A model generated the notes under the pieces. That model saw only the letters and a program-made list of their open reading frames with translations, was not told where the DNA came from and did not search any database. A stretch of DNA of 64,000 nt from Enoplolaimus lenunculus (taxonomy: Eukaryota > Nematoda > Enoplea > Enoplida > Thoracostomopsidae). The stretch spans positions 21,842 through 85,841 of the forward strand of contig JASANG010002427.1 in NCBI GenBank assembly GCA_030248215.1, written 5' to 3'. Position numbers and translations under genes: made by a program. Shown here in pieces: positions 22,889 through 34,462 of the stretch; position 1 is the first letter of the stretch, and the number at the start of each line of letters is the position of its first letter.

Positions 22889-25800
22889 CAGGCATCGGCG
22901 CAAAAACTAATTTTATTCAAAATTTATTTACTCCGGTCACACACACACACCTGTTTCAATTATGTATATGAGTATTTAATAAGTTCTTTGACAAGTTATG
23001 GCGCCACTCAAATCAAAAATGGTCCAAAAAATCAGCAAGTGTTCTTGTTACATTTCAACAAAAAAATACTGTCAAATGCGCTGACGTGTCATAATATCAC
23101 TGGACCGTCATAAACGAAGTACACAGCGAAAGTTTGGGAAACTAATATGCATTGCAAATGGGGTAAGTCACATCGATATTCTTACGTCATACACATAACA
23201 TCGCAAATCGACACTCTGTGGCAAATCCAGAAGATTTTCCGCCGGGGGAAAATATTTTTGTGTTCCGATATTCAGTTTTAAAACGCGTTACTATTACCAA
23301 TAAACATGACATACGAACTGCGGTTGCAAACATTTTGTTATATATGTCGAAGCTCAAGCCGTGAATTATGATTTGGGCTAGCCCACGGCGTAATTCTTTC
23401 TCTGACACAAGTGCGCGCCTTGTGATTGGTTTTACTGCCTGTAATGCCATACTCAAATACAATTAGCTGATGCTAATTACTTTTATGATTGGCTAAGTAA
23501 TCACTACCTGTTGGCTACTACCAGTTTGTTTAAGTTTTACTAAAAGTTAGTTTGCCGCTTAATATGGCAACAGACACGGCTTTTTTAAGAACCAGGCGCG
23601 TTGAAACCGGGTTGTTAGTCGATACCCATTGCAAGTTAGGGTTGACACCGAGACACCCCTAAAACCTCAAGCCAACGTTGACCAATCAATTGACCAACCA
23701 AAGCCAATGTTTTGGACTAGTCCAAAGTGGAATAAAACTGGATTACATCTATCATGAATGTAACCAATGAGAAAACGAGCAGCTTTATCAAGCCCACATC
23801 GTAATTCCCCTGTGGTCTACCCCAATTCAAAATTGGTCTGAATTGCTTTGTCCCCAATCTTTCAAATGGAGGACGTGTCTTTCTTTTGAACTTGTAAGTC
23901 TTGTTGCACCTATGGTAGACAACCAAACCAGTGACATTTCGATACCGGCCTGCTATTCTAGCACAACTTCGCTAAGTTACTAAACGCTGCAACATGAAAG
24001 AAACGCGTGCAAAAGATTTATTAGGTCAAGTGTATAAAGCAAGATTGAAGCATCACCAAGCATAAAATGTCTCCGTAAAGCAGTAATTACTAAACAGTCG
24101 CGAGTATTCAGGGTCGCGGCAACGGTACCGGAGCCCCCAACAACGGTTACGATACGAGTCCCCTTGTAAGGTATCAACAAGGGGCGTAGCAGCTTATCTA
24201 AACATAAGGGCACATACGTGGGCACGGCGTAATCAGGGCACAGCCGTAGGTCTGTCTTCAGCTCCGGCAGCAAATCGATCTCCGGCTCCAGTAGATTGTT
24301 CCCCAAGGTTCCGTCCATTCCGCTAGTGAAATTTTTTTATGATTTTACAAAAAATGTATCGTTCATCACATTTGGCTATAGGTTTAGGCACGATTTTGAG
24401 AACAAATTGTCGGTATTTCTTATAAATCAAACAAAAATCTCAAAATTTTGACAATGGTTCATAGATATCTGCTAAACATTATTGTTTAAACTACCTAACG
24501 TCGCGTCACATCCGGCTTCACCACCGACTCCGACAAGTTTTACTTAGATTCGGCTCCGGTTGGGCGGAAAAGCCCGAAGCTTAAAGTAAACTTTGCCGAA
24601 GGTTCAAATTTTTTGGAAATCGCATTATGTATCAGTTTTTTTGTCGGGATGTCACGTTCCCGCCCACAATAGGGAGCGCAGGAGAGGCAGTAGCCGCGGC
24701 ACTGACTGTATTATCACAGTTGCAACAATATTACTCTTCATTTCTGTTCATCACAAATATATCTCAGTTACACTTAGTCATATAAACGTCATTCCCAATT
24801 TTAACTCTGTAACTCTGAATTATATTTACAGCAATAGAAGTGGTTAAAATATAAATAATTTTACCGATAAACGGTCCATGTTCAATTGCTGATTCAAAAA
24901 TTTCAGACGGGAAGCCGTGCGAAAAGTCACACACAGTAAAACTTGGCTTTGATGTTTAATAGGAGGGCGTAATACATATTTAACACAAAAGATATATATC
25001 TTTGTAGAACGCTAAATATGTATAACAGTACGAAGCACCAGGACATACATTTGCAGAAGTCTATATAACCGCTATTGAACAGCACAAACAGTGAAATATT
25101 TTTTCGAAAACTGAACATCTAAATAAAAAAACTGTGTTAAATAAGTATAAGCATGACAAGATTATTTTAAACCTGTATTATACATACAACATAAAAATAT
25201 GAAAATAGACATAAAACAACTCAAAAAAATTTTAATTATTGTTACTGGGACTTTAGTGGTGCAGATGGAGCAATTCCGTACGCCGCACGGGACGGCTTCA
25301 AAACATAGCTCTTGAGTCGTGTGTTTTCCTGATAATTTTGACTTGAGTTTCTGAATAAAATACTCAAATATGTCAGCACAATATCCGGTTGTATCATGGT
25401 CTTCATAAACATACAAAATGCAAAAACAAAAATAAATTAGCCAAAATCCATTAAATGGCACAGCATACTGGTCACAGAACAACATTTAAAAGCACACAAT
25501 GAACTTGAAAAAGTACAAAAACACTACTTACACAACACACCGATATCATTGACAAAAGTATATACCTTCACCATAAACAGAGAGACAAACTATACCCTTT
25601 GTATTCATCTTCTATGGTTCCAATTGTTATGCAGCGTTATACAAGTACAATACAACGTTAAATCACAGTACACATCGGTATGACGTTCAAAAAAGACCAA
25701 CATGTAAATTTGGTAAAAGAATATGAGTAAGTAATTTTAATATTTCACGTTACCTCAAGCATCAATTTAAATCATACTAAAATACACGTCATCTGTTAGA

Positions 25801-26037
25801 AATAAGAAAACATCGACAACGTTCAATATTTCATATACAGCAAAGGTCCATCTAATCTTGGTTACTTAAGCTTTTCTTATTAACTACGCTTTATTACCAA
25901 ATTAGAGCGTACCAACTTCGTTTATAAATAAACTTTTACAGATAACCAAAAATAAAAACGTCTAGCACACATACATGGGCGTTCCAGCTTTAACAATATA
26001 GAGTCACATTAATACATAGCAGAAATCAACTGAGACA
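22889..26037. other. Intergenic: dispersed repeats and DNAJ 3' region
   Basis: I see no supported gene. About 24090-24570 is a plus-orientation copy of the CCGGCTCCGG dispersed repeat (ctccggctccagtag near 24275; cggctccggttgg near 24555), which explains the minus-strand open frame there. A minus-strand AATAAA at 25890-25895 (TTTATT on plus) is the likely polyadenylation signal of the DNAJ gene, about 145 bp past its stop. Confidence 0.5.
25890..25895 (-). terminator. Polyadenylation signal of the DNAJ gene
   Basis: AATAAA on the minus strand (TTTATT on plus), about 145 bp downstream of the stop at 26038. It is the nearest canonical hexamer. Confidence 0.5.
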
Positions 26038-29000
26038 TTACATAGTTATCAAAATGAAATTAGTATCGTCTCCAAGCACACGATGACGACGACGAGACAT
26101 AGCACCGCTTTGCGGCACACTGCTGACTGACTTAGACTTCAATCGGCCATTTTCAAACACTTCCGTTGTTTCACGCTTCCCATCTGAAGTTCTGAAACAA
26201 TATCACTTAAGTGTTATTAACATATGAAACGAAAATCGGCATAACTTAACTACAGTGGCCTTCCTACTGAGCCTAAGTCAAAAGCTAAACATTAGCCTAC
26301 GGTTTCCAGTATCTAAGTCAACCAGTACCCCTGCCTACCATTGGGCAGGCTACAATAATTAACATTAGCCAAACAATCGGTAAACAATGATACTCATAAC
26401 ACCTTTCCACAACGACAAACTAACACAACAACCTCTTGTTTTCACTAAACTTCTTCAGTTTATTCATAGTTACAATAGAAAACAACACAAGCAACTAAAT
26501 TCATACTATTATGAACAAAACAAAAAACTTCACAGTAGCCGATATCAGATTGCTGTAGCCAAGTTGAACAGGAATCCGTTTCTCGTATGAAAATTCAGTA
26601 TTCATTTCCTTCCATGTTTTTGCACATACTATATCAGACGCACCCTGTCTATGCTGAAACCGGCCATTAAATATCGCTAACTTACTTTCGAGTAACAAAC
26701 TTCTTTCCATTCATATTATTCGTTGTTGTTGATGTTTGCTTAACGTGCATTTTTCCACCTGGAGATGAAGTCGCAGAAAACACGAAACTAAAAACAAAGT
26801 TGTGTCAGTTTAGAGAACAGATTATTTATGTTTTAGTAAAATAAAAAAAAGCAGCCTCTGTAGCTTAAACATTATGTGCTTCGCTAGCAGTATTACTATA
26901 ATAGCTTGGGAATAAATGGCCGCTAATTTAACCAGAAACTTAAAATAAACAAGAGACGTGATATATAAATAAAATGCTGAACTCAATGTTATAATATAGG
27001 TCTCTTTTTAAACGCTCTGAGGTAGAAGACGGCCAATACCAGCACGTTCATGTTTATTAGATTCGCAGTTTTTACAACACAACGCGTTAGGCCGTGAAAT
27101 TATTTACTAAAGTACTTTATCTCACATAATATGTTTACCTGTCAGCGCCTAAATCATCCAGTTCCTCGTCTGACAACCCAAGAGAAGAAAATATCTTACG
27201 GTGACGCGATGTCCCAAGCAACGGTGTAAGGCAAGGTGAATTCCCTTAAAAATAACTTGGCCAAAATCATACATAATAATCTATGTGTGTACTTGGGAGA
27301 TTACGAGCCGAACCGGCTTTGAAATTTTTGTTGATGATTTTTGGGAACTTTTCCTGTTAGGAACACACGAACGCTCATTCGAAATTTTATAAAACTCAAA
27401 CCATTTCAATCCAGTCAACACCCATAACTTCACGTGAAACCGCCATTCATCGTTAAGTTAAACTTACGGCTTCGCATCCTGCCCGCAAACACTTCGTCAA
27501 ACGGATCGAACGGGTCAAAATCGAGCAAATCATCAATCGGGTCGCGTCGGCGATGGCTTGCTGCAGACATCGAAGGCGGTGGCCGGCGTGCAGCCATCGA
27601 TGCTGCCCTTTGATGAGACGACGCACCACCACTGGCACGTTTCGCCGTACGGCCGGCGCCGAGTTCCGCCGCAGCAGCAGTAGCGGCGCTATGCGTCGCT
27701 GCGTGTTGCTTAGCTGCACGGCGTGCTGCACGTTCGTGAGCGGTACGATGATTGTGGCAATGGGTGTCAAAAGCTTCCGCAAACGGGTCATGCCCGCCAA
27801 AAAACTCTTCGAACACTTCAAACGGTGATCGAAACGTGAACGTAAAAAACCCACCCCTGGAAAATTCTTGGCCAAAACCTCCTGCAAAATCATGGCCTGC
27901 GTTGGTGGTTTCGTCTGCAGTCGACTTGTGTTGGCCAAGACGACTATTTGCGTGATGCATGCTATTATGCAAATTGAAAAACAAATCTTCGAACGATATA
28001 TCATCTGGATGAGCCTTCGATGCGTAAAAATAATTTTCGTTTGGTCCTCCATGAAAATTATTGTTGCTTGAGTTATAGTACGTTTTGCGATAGGTGCCTT
28101 GACCATGCGATCCGTAACCTCCAGCGGAACGTGTAGCACCACCGCCCGTTGAGGCATAACTTGATTGATGTGGATTTAATCCTTCATCCCCGTACAAATC
28201 GTACGTGCGACGTTTTTCACCTTTAACAGAAAATATTCTTAAGTATACGTTTTAGTGATATTTTTCAATTTCAATCAGTCACTAAAATGCGGTTACAAAG
28301 AACTGTAGCAATTAACTATGCGTGCAACTACAACAAGCTGAAAATTTGTACATAAGGCAGACCACAAAAACACGGTTAAGATCAACAACTTTGCGAGTTT
28401 GTCACCTATTAATGATACAGAAATGGCCATGGTACCAAGATTACTTACCATCGGACAAAACTTCATAGGCTTCGGCAATTTCTTTGAATTTTTTCTCAGC
28501 TGCGTTTTTGTTATTTATATTCTTATCAGGATGCCACCGTAGCGCCAGTTTTCGGTACCTTAAAACAAACTGAGGAAACCGATAACAGCGAGTTCATTTC
28601 CACATTGAAATGGTACGTAAAATAAACAGCACACAGACTGAACACAATGCGACCGGATATCAATAGCACGATGGAAACAAAGTTCGGATTCGAAAATCCG
28701 AATCCAATTTAGCAACGTTCGAAAACAACTGTTTGTGTTTCTGAATTTTGCATTCAAACAGAGTAAATCTTTTTTCGGAAACTTTTCGTACCTACTGTTA
28801 GAATCACAATTCATATTTCAATAAGTTCGGGCTGTGATGTTTCAAAATCCATATCTTTCTCTAGCTTGCATAAAATTAGGTTTGCTAAGCCAGCATGCTT
28901 AGCGGCTACAGTTTGTGGAATCGGATTCAGCAAAATTGCAATGCGGTCGCATTTAGAATCGGTCAAACATAGGTTCGGTGCTACAAACACGGATAGTAAA

Positions 29001-29540
29001 TATTTTCCACAAAGGTGTATGAACCGGATACAAACTAAAATATATTTATTTTTTTCAATATATCGTACAGCGTACACATACTAACATTTAGATAAGTTCA
29101 TATTTACTGTTAACAAACAGAACTTTGATCCGGCTAATTTAGTCAGGGCTCGCATAAATATCCTCAATTCTTAGTCATCACTTAAAGAGAGGAAATTATT
29201 CTGATTTGCATTAGCTTATGTGTGAAGAACACTGACCTGTTATTGGAGAACATTAATATCTGGTATCCAGTCAGTTTATACTATATAGGAAGCGAAACGA
29301 AATACTGGTTTTTGCCGGACAGTAAACTAGAATTGGATATCTGGTCGCACCATGACATTGAGACACAAATATATATTTAAGGAAAACATGAGAGTGAGTG
29401 ACTGGTCAACCCGGGCAAACGTCTAAGCAAATACCGAGGGTGCGATTACAATAATAAAACGAAACTAACGCTTTCTTTATATCTGCCGAACTTGCTCCTT
29501 TGCTAACACCAAGCACATCATAATAATGTAAGCTTGGCAT
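26038..29540 (-). CDS. DNAJB6: DNAJB6/DNAJB2-type Hsp40 co-chaperone, six exons
   Basis: A J-protein that activates Hsp70 ATPase; the DNAJB6 class suppresses aggregation. Exons: 29540-29470, 28558-28449, 28220-27468, 27244-27139, 26787-26686, 26191-26038. All have GT/AG borders, all phases fit, and the sum is 1296 nt = 431 residues. J domain residues 3-68 with YYDVLGV and the HPD triad at 33-35, then [10 protein letters not shown], a Gly/Asn linker, and the class hallmark [14 protein letters not shown]. An Ala/Arg/His-rich insertion follows (about residues 165-235), making it longer than human DNAJB6b (326). Exons 5-6 match the Ser/Thr-rich C-terminal core (KQTSTTT...NGKKFVTRK, then [11 protein letters not shown]). 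Reading through the exon 3 donor gives a short form ending [14 protein letters not shown]2/7/8 are alternatives, but the C-terminus favours DNAJB6. Confidence 0.92.
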
Positions 29541-30125
29541 TGTTCGGTTATTAGTCTTCTGAAACACTGCAACAGCATAAATAATAAATACGTATATACA
29601 GCCAAATGTTAAAAGTTTTACATAAACAGGCGATGTTATCTGGTAGAAATGTGTCAAATAATAGGCATCAGTACCGGCAATAACTGTTATATTTGAACTT
29701 TGGTGAGTATCGACATCGGCATTGTAAAAAATCGCCAATTATCTGCCGATACTTTACCCCTTAGCAGTGACCTGCAATGCTTTCAACTTGTTTATGTGGC
29801 TCTCTGTTTGATCATAAAACTGTAATGTTTCCTGCCTTGGGTTTGAAACAATTAATTAACATGGACATTCTCATAGAAGTATAAGATAAGTAGTCCTTTA
29901 TGGTTGTCTGAGCAGCCGTGATGTTTTTCGGCTGTATCCAACCTGCTTAGACTTGGTAATGTTTGGGTCTACCGGGCTTAAGGTATTAAACGAAGGCCAG
30001 GGCACTCTGGGTCTGGGGTAACGGACGTCCTATCCCGGGCATTGGCCGATAAGAGTAGCTGGACGAAGTGTTTCTATTTTATCGATCTCATAAGATTTGG
30101 ACCTGCCAAGGATAGGTGGCGTATG

Positions 30126-30687
30126 TCAGTCTAGGTAGGAGCTGGGACATCAGACCTTTTACTAAGCAGCTGGAAAAGCGGGCTTGAGCAGGGATCGAAC
30201 TCTCAGCCTACGTATCCTTAAGCGAACACTCTACCACTGCGCCACGTAGCCCGCTGCATTTTTCGTCGACTATATGTGTCGACCGTACAACGCAATGTGC
30301 ATTGCATTTATTGCATATGCACTAGGACAAGCATGTCTCACATGCTTACATGCCCTTATTTTCAACAAGGTCGTCCCTTGACCGTCCATACTATTTTCGA
30401 CTGAATAGCGTGCTCATAACGCGGCAATTTGCCATTGCGCTCACGGCGGAGCCCCCATGTCAGTCTAGGTTGGAACTAAGGGACCTCAGACCTTTCGACT
30501 AAGTAGCTGGAAAAGCGGGCTTGAGCGGGGATCGAACTCTCAGCCTACGTATCCTTAAGCGAACACTCTACCACTGCGCCACGTAGCCCGCTGCATTTTT
30601 CGTCGACTATATGTGTCGACCGTACAACGCAATGTGCATTGCATTTATTGCATATGCACTAGGACAAGCATGTCTCACATGCTTACA
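30126..30687 (-). mobile_element. tRNA-derived SINE, tandem dimer
   Basis: Two copies (30126-30350, 30460-30687; period 334 bp) of one unit. On the minus strand each has a 77-nt tRNA-like head (30178-30254 and 30515-30591) with a perfect 7-bp acceptor pairing GCGGGCT/AGCCCGC, an A box TGGCGCAGTGG and a B box AGTTCGATCCC. The D, anticodon and T stems do not pair properly, so these are SINE heads and not tRNA genes. The body includes tcgacacatatagtcgacga, a hairpin, and gcacattgc / gcatatgc motifs. A spacer ending aacaaggtcgtcccttgac is shared with the 47.8-48.3 kb copies. Confidence 0.75.
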
Positions 30688-31168
30688 GCGTAGGCTTTAG
30701 CCGGGTACCAACCCTTATAAATACTGTTCCAGGATCGACCAGAAATAAGACCATACCCGCCTTCGGATCGGTCGAAAATTCCCGTTTTGACCAGTCCAGA
30801 CTTACAAGTATATTGCTAAGTCCACAGCTGACATCAACAACCAAATGTAATTATTATGAAGCCAGCCAGTTAAAAGTCATCACTGCAAAAATTGTTTTCA
30901 AGAGTTACGTAAACAAATGATTATACACGGTTTTACTGCAGTGCATGTTGCACCAAGCCGAACAATTCGGTTTGCATTTATTATACTTTTATCCCCGATA
31001 TTATTACAAAAATCACAAGATTTAACATGCTAGCTAAATAGTTAACAACGACATCAGTTGCTCTGAGCCCTACATTGACCAGGTTACACAAACCGGCGGT
31101 TTGGGTTCAAACTTTTGCTTTAAGCTTATAATAAGATGGCCTCTAGGCTATACTAGCATCAAGCTTAT

Positions 31169-32117
31169 GTCACTCACACGTTACCATACGTGCACTCGGC
31201 ACACGAAATGTCCCCTCCCAAAAGAAATTCGATAGCTTGTCCGGCGTATGTTTTATCGAGACCCTTCATTTTGCAGCAGTATCACCACCATTCGCGGACG
31301 TCATAGAGTTTCACGGAAACTCTATCCGGAGAAGACTGTTTTGCAGTGACAATGTCTAGGACATTGAAATCTTGGAAAAGCAGCCTAGCGGACAATATTT
31401 TTATATGATAGACACATTAGGGACATCTTAGCGGGGAAACTCAAATTTTGACGGGAAAATTCAAATTTTGGCGGGAAATTCATATTTTGGTGGGAACATT
31501 CAAATTTTTGCGGGAAATTCAAATTTTGGACGGAAAATTCAAATTTTGGCGCGAAATTCAAATTTTGGCGGCAAATTCAAATTTAGGCAGGAAAATTCAA
31601 ATTTCGGCGGTAAATTCAAATTTTCGTGCTAAATTCAAATTTTGGCGGCAAAATTCAAATTTTACCGCAAAATTCAAATTTTGGCGGCAAAATTCAAATT
31701 TTAGCAGCAAAATCCAAATTTTGGCGGGAAATTCAAATTTTGGCGGGAAAATTCAAATTTTGGCGGGAAAATTCAAATTTTGGCACGAAATTCAAATTTT
31801 GAGGAAATGTTGGCGAACTTGCAAAAAGCAACAAAATTACGCAGTAAATCAATTAACATATTTAGCGCTTTCCGGCGACACCTTTTAGACTGTAACGACA
31901 AATTCCGACAATTCACGCAGCACTATATTTAATGTTAACATAATGCGCAAACAGTATACAAAATGTCTGTCAACGCATTAAACTGTATGCGGACATTTTT
32001 TATTTAGAGATAAAATTTCCGCACACAGTTACGCAATAACAGTATAGCTAGCCTTTTTAAAACAGTATAGGGGGACGATGGATGTGCCGAGTGCACGTAT
32101 GGTAACGTGTGAGCGAC
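31169..32117. mobile_element. DNA element with about 33-bp terminal inverted repeats
   Basis: The left end GTCACTCACACGTTACCATA continues CGTGCACTCGGCAC; the right end is its near-perfect reverse complement (32086-32117). The interior has no coding capacity beyond a repeat-derived open frame. It contains the TTTGGCGGGAAA array at 31440-31800. The superfamily is undecided because I could not define a target duplication with confidence. Confidence 0.65.
31440..31800. repeat. 18-20-bp array of TTTGGCGGGAAA-like units
   Basis: About 19 units of the form attcaaattttggcgggaaa. Several keep the exact TTTGGCGGGAAA core (near 31467, 31720, 31738, 31758); others vary in the GGCGGG part (gacgga, gcgcg, gcggca). 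The core equals the classical E2F-binding consensus. The array sits inside the 31169-32117 element. Confidence 0.85.
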
Positions 32118-33783
32118 ATTAGCCTAGCTTTAGCATTATGTGGATAATAAGCCGTAATGTACGAGAACTTTTGCCTGCCCAGGTTTGGCTTTAGGATTAT
32201 AGTCAGTCGTTATGAAAGAAGTTTTGCCCCATCAGACTTTAGGCTTAGGAAGATAAAAAGAGTGGTGAACTTTTGCCTTGTATCATTTTAACACTGCAGT
32301 GTAGAAGAAAATCATCAAAGTCTAACGTAGACGTTAGACAGGATAAGCCGATAAGCTAAAGTTTGGTTCCTACAGATGAAATAACGCTGCTGAAACAATC
32401 AGCTAGATTTTACCGTGTTCAAATCAAACTGAGCACTATTGGCTGACTCTGTGATCTAGAACAAGAGATTGAACATGATGTGAATTTGTGATACTGAATA
32501 AAAGTTGAATGACTTGCAGTAAAATGTTTAACCTTCAATGGCCAGCCAACATATGTAGACATGGCTTGTAGGGTAACTACTTAAACGGAAGTTCATACCC
32601 ATAAGTAAAACAACCCAATAAACCTATGGTTAATCTTTTATTTGATGATATCTTTTCTATGTGATGAGAAAAATATCTTTCGACTTAATCAGCCTACCTG
32701 TCTACATGTGTAGACATTGCTAACGCCATTTAATATACAAGAGATGTTATAAGAGTGAATTGAATATCGGTTAAGAATAGTCACGGTGGTATAGGATGTA
32801 CAGGAAACCAGGGTATCTCGCTATTATTTGGATAGCGCAGGGCGCTTGGTATACCCAGTATCGGATGCTGGTGTTATGTGCTGATTGGGGGAAACCGGAG
32901 ATATAAAGGAAACCTGGTAAACCGTAGTCTAGTGAATCTAACGGGTTAGGTTTGCTATTATACAACGGATTGAGCCAAATCTAACGGGGTTAGATTGGTC
33001 GGAAAATTGGTTGCACGGCTTTTCTGGGATTATAAAAAGTTTTGGTAATTACAAGCCAGTGGCTGGACTAAAACGGATTCAGGCATAGGCTTTAAGGATT
33101 CCGGATCGGGTTACAGGTCATGCCGTATAACTTGTGTCTTACTTGTGATAATTGGTGTTATAAAAGTTCTGGGGAGGGATAATAAACATTACCGGCCGCG
33201 TTGCGAAATCAGAGCAATAAGCGTACATTGGGAAAGAACTAAATAAAGGTGTGATTCAGGATACAGGACTTAGCCAAAATGACGAACTTCTCACATATCT
33301 GTGGCTGAAATTCAAAACTTTTCAGTCTTTGAAATTTTAGTTTTCTTAACTTTAAATTAGTTGATTATGCTGTGATAAAATTTGCACCATTCAAATAAAC
33401 GCTTTATGCTCCATAAAACGTATCGCAATAAACAGCCCTGAGTTGAAATGTGCATGCACACTTGGAGAAAGATTTGTTTTATAATCAATATTGGCAGGAT
33501 GTATGTAGCAGGTCGCAATCGGAGGCGTAAAATACCAGAGCCGGAGTCCGAAGTGAAGGAATGTTTCAAAGCAGGTCTTCAGAGTTTTCCCGTTTTCCAA
33601 ACAAATCCAACGCTTTTAGATTTTCGAACCAATTAACTCATAGAGTATACTATGAGCAACTAATTACAATAATGTACGTGCAATACACACACTGTGAGCA
33701 GTGTTTACCATTTATATATAACACATATGCGGAGCGCAAAACCTCCACTAGACGTGAGAGTCTACTCGGGCTCGAGCGTCAAG

Positions 33784-33850
33784 CTTCTATAGCTCAGTAG
33801 TCATCGTAAACGCCTCCCACCTGTGAGACTGGGAATCGAATCCTACCTTA
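33784..33850 (+). pseudogene. tRNA-Gly(CCC)-like relic or SINE head
   Basis: It contains an A box (tagctcagtagtc) and a B box (ggaatcgaatcc) at tRNA spacing, with an anticodon-loop region cgcctcccac like tRNA-Gly(CCC). The acceptor ends do not pair, so it is a relic or the head of a tRNA-derived SINE and not a working tRNA. Confidence 0.45.
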
Positions 33851-34462
33851 AAATTACATCTCATATGAAATTGAAAATATTCATGCGAGAAAGGGTTAAA
33901 AGTAGCAAGTTTTAATTATCCCTTGTTACGATAGCCTTAGAAAACTTCACTGTGTATTATCTTATGCATCTTGAAGTGTGCAACCGGAATTCCGGTACCG
34001 GTATATTTTTTCTCCAGAATTTTGCGGTATTTTCGGTATTGAATATTTTTCTCATTCGAAAATTTAACAAAAATCGGCATGTTTATTCTAAGTTTTTTTC
34101 TAAAAATTGTCTGAGCGTGTACTTGTCAAAATTCTCTATTTGTTTCATACTTCATAATTCATCAGACTTTCTTCGCTAGTGCATTTGTTTCGCGCTATTT
34201 AGTGTTTATGATACTTTTTTGCGGCAATTTTTGCTGTTTTTATTTGTTGGCCCTGTTAGTTTCGAGGAGCGTACCTTTATTCCGCGAGACTCAAATAGAG
34301 TAAACTTAAACTTTTGATTAATTTTTTGCGTAGGCTCAGCATTAGGCTTAGGTTTAGTTTATTGGTTTTTCCTTACGCTTAGGCTTAAGCTAGGCTTAGG
34401 CGTAAGCTTTACAAATATGTTTATACACTGTAACGGCACTCCAGGTACACTGTCCATTTTGT
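33851..34462. other. 3' flank with TTAGGC-type repeat
   Basis: Contains gtaccggtat-type dispersed repeat near 33980-34010 and interspersed cttaggcttaagctaggcttaggcg-like sequence at 34325-34415, part of a TTAGGC-core MITE. A minus-strand AATAAA candidate is TTTATT at about 34358. Confidence 0.4.

Noticed and set aside
30178-30591. Two tRNA genes
   Set aside because: Acceptor stems and A/B boxes are present, but the inner stems do not pair and the sequence is part of a longer repeated unit, so they are SINE heads.
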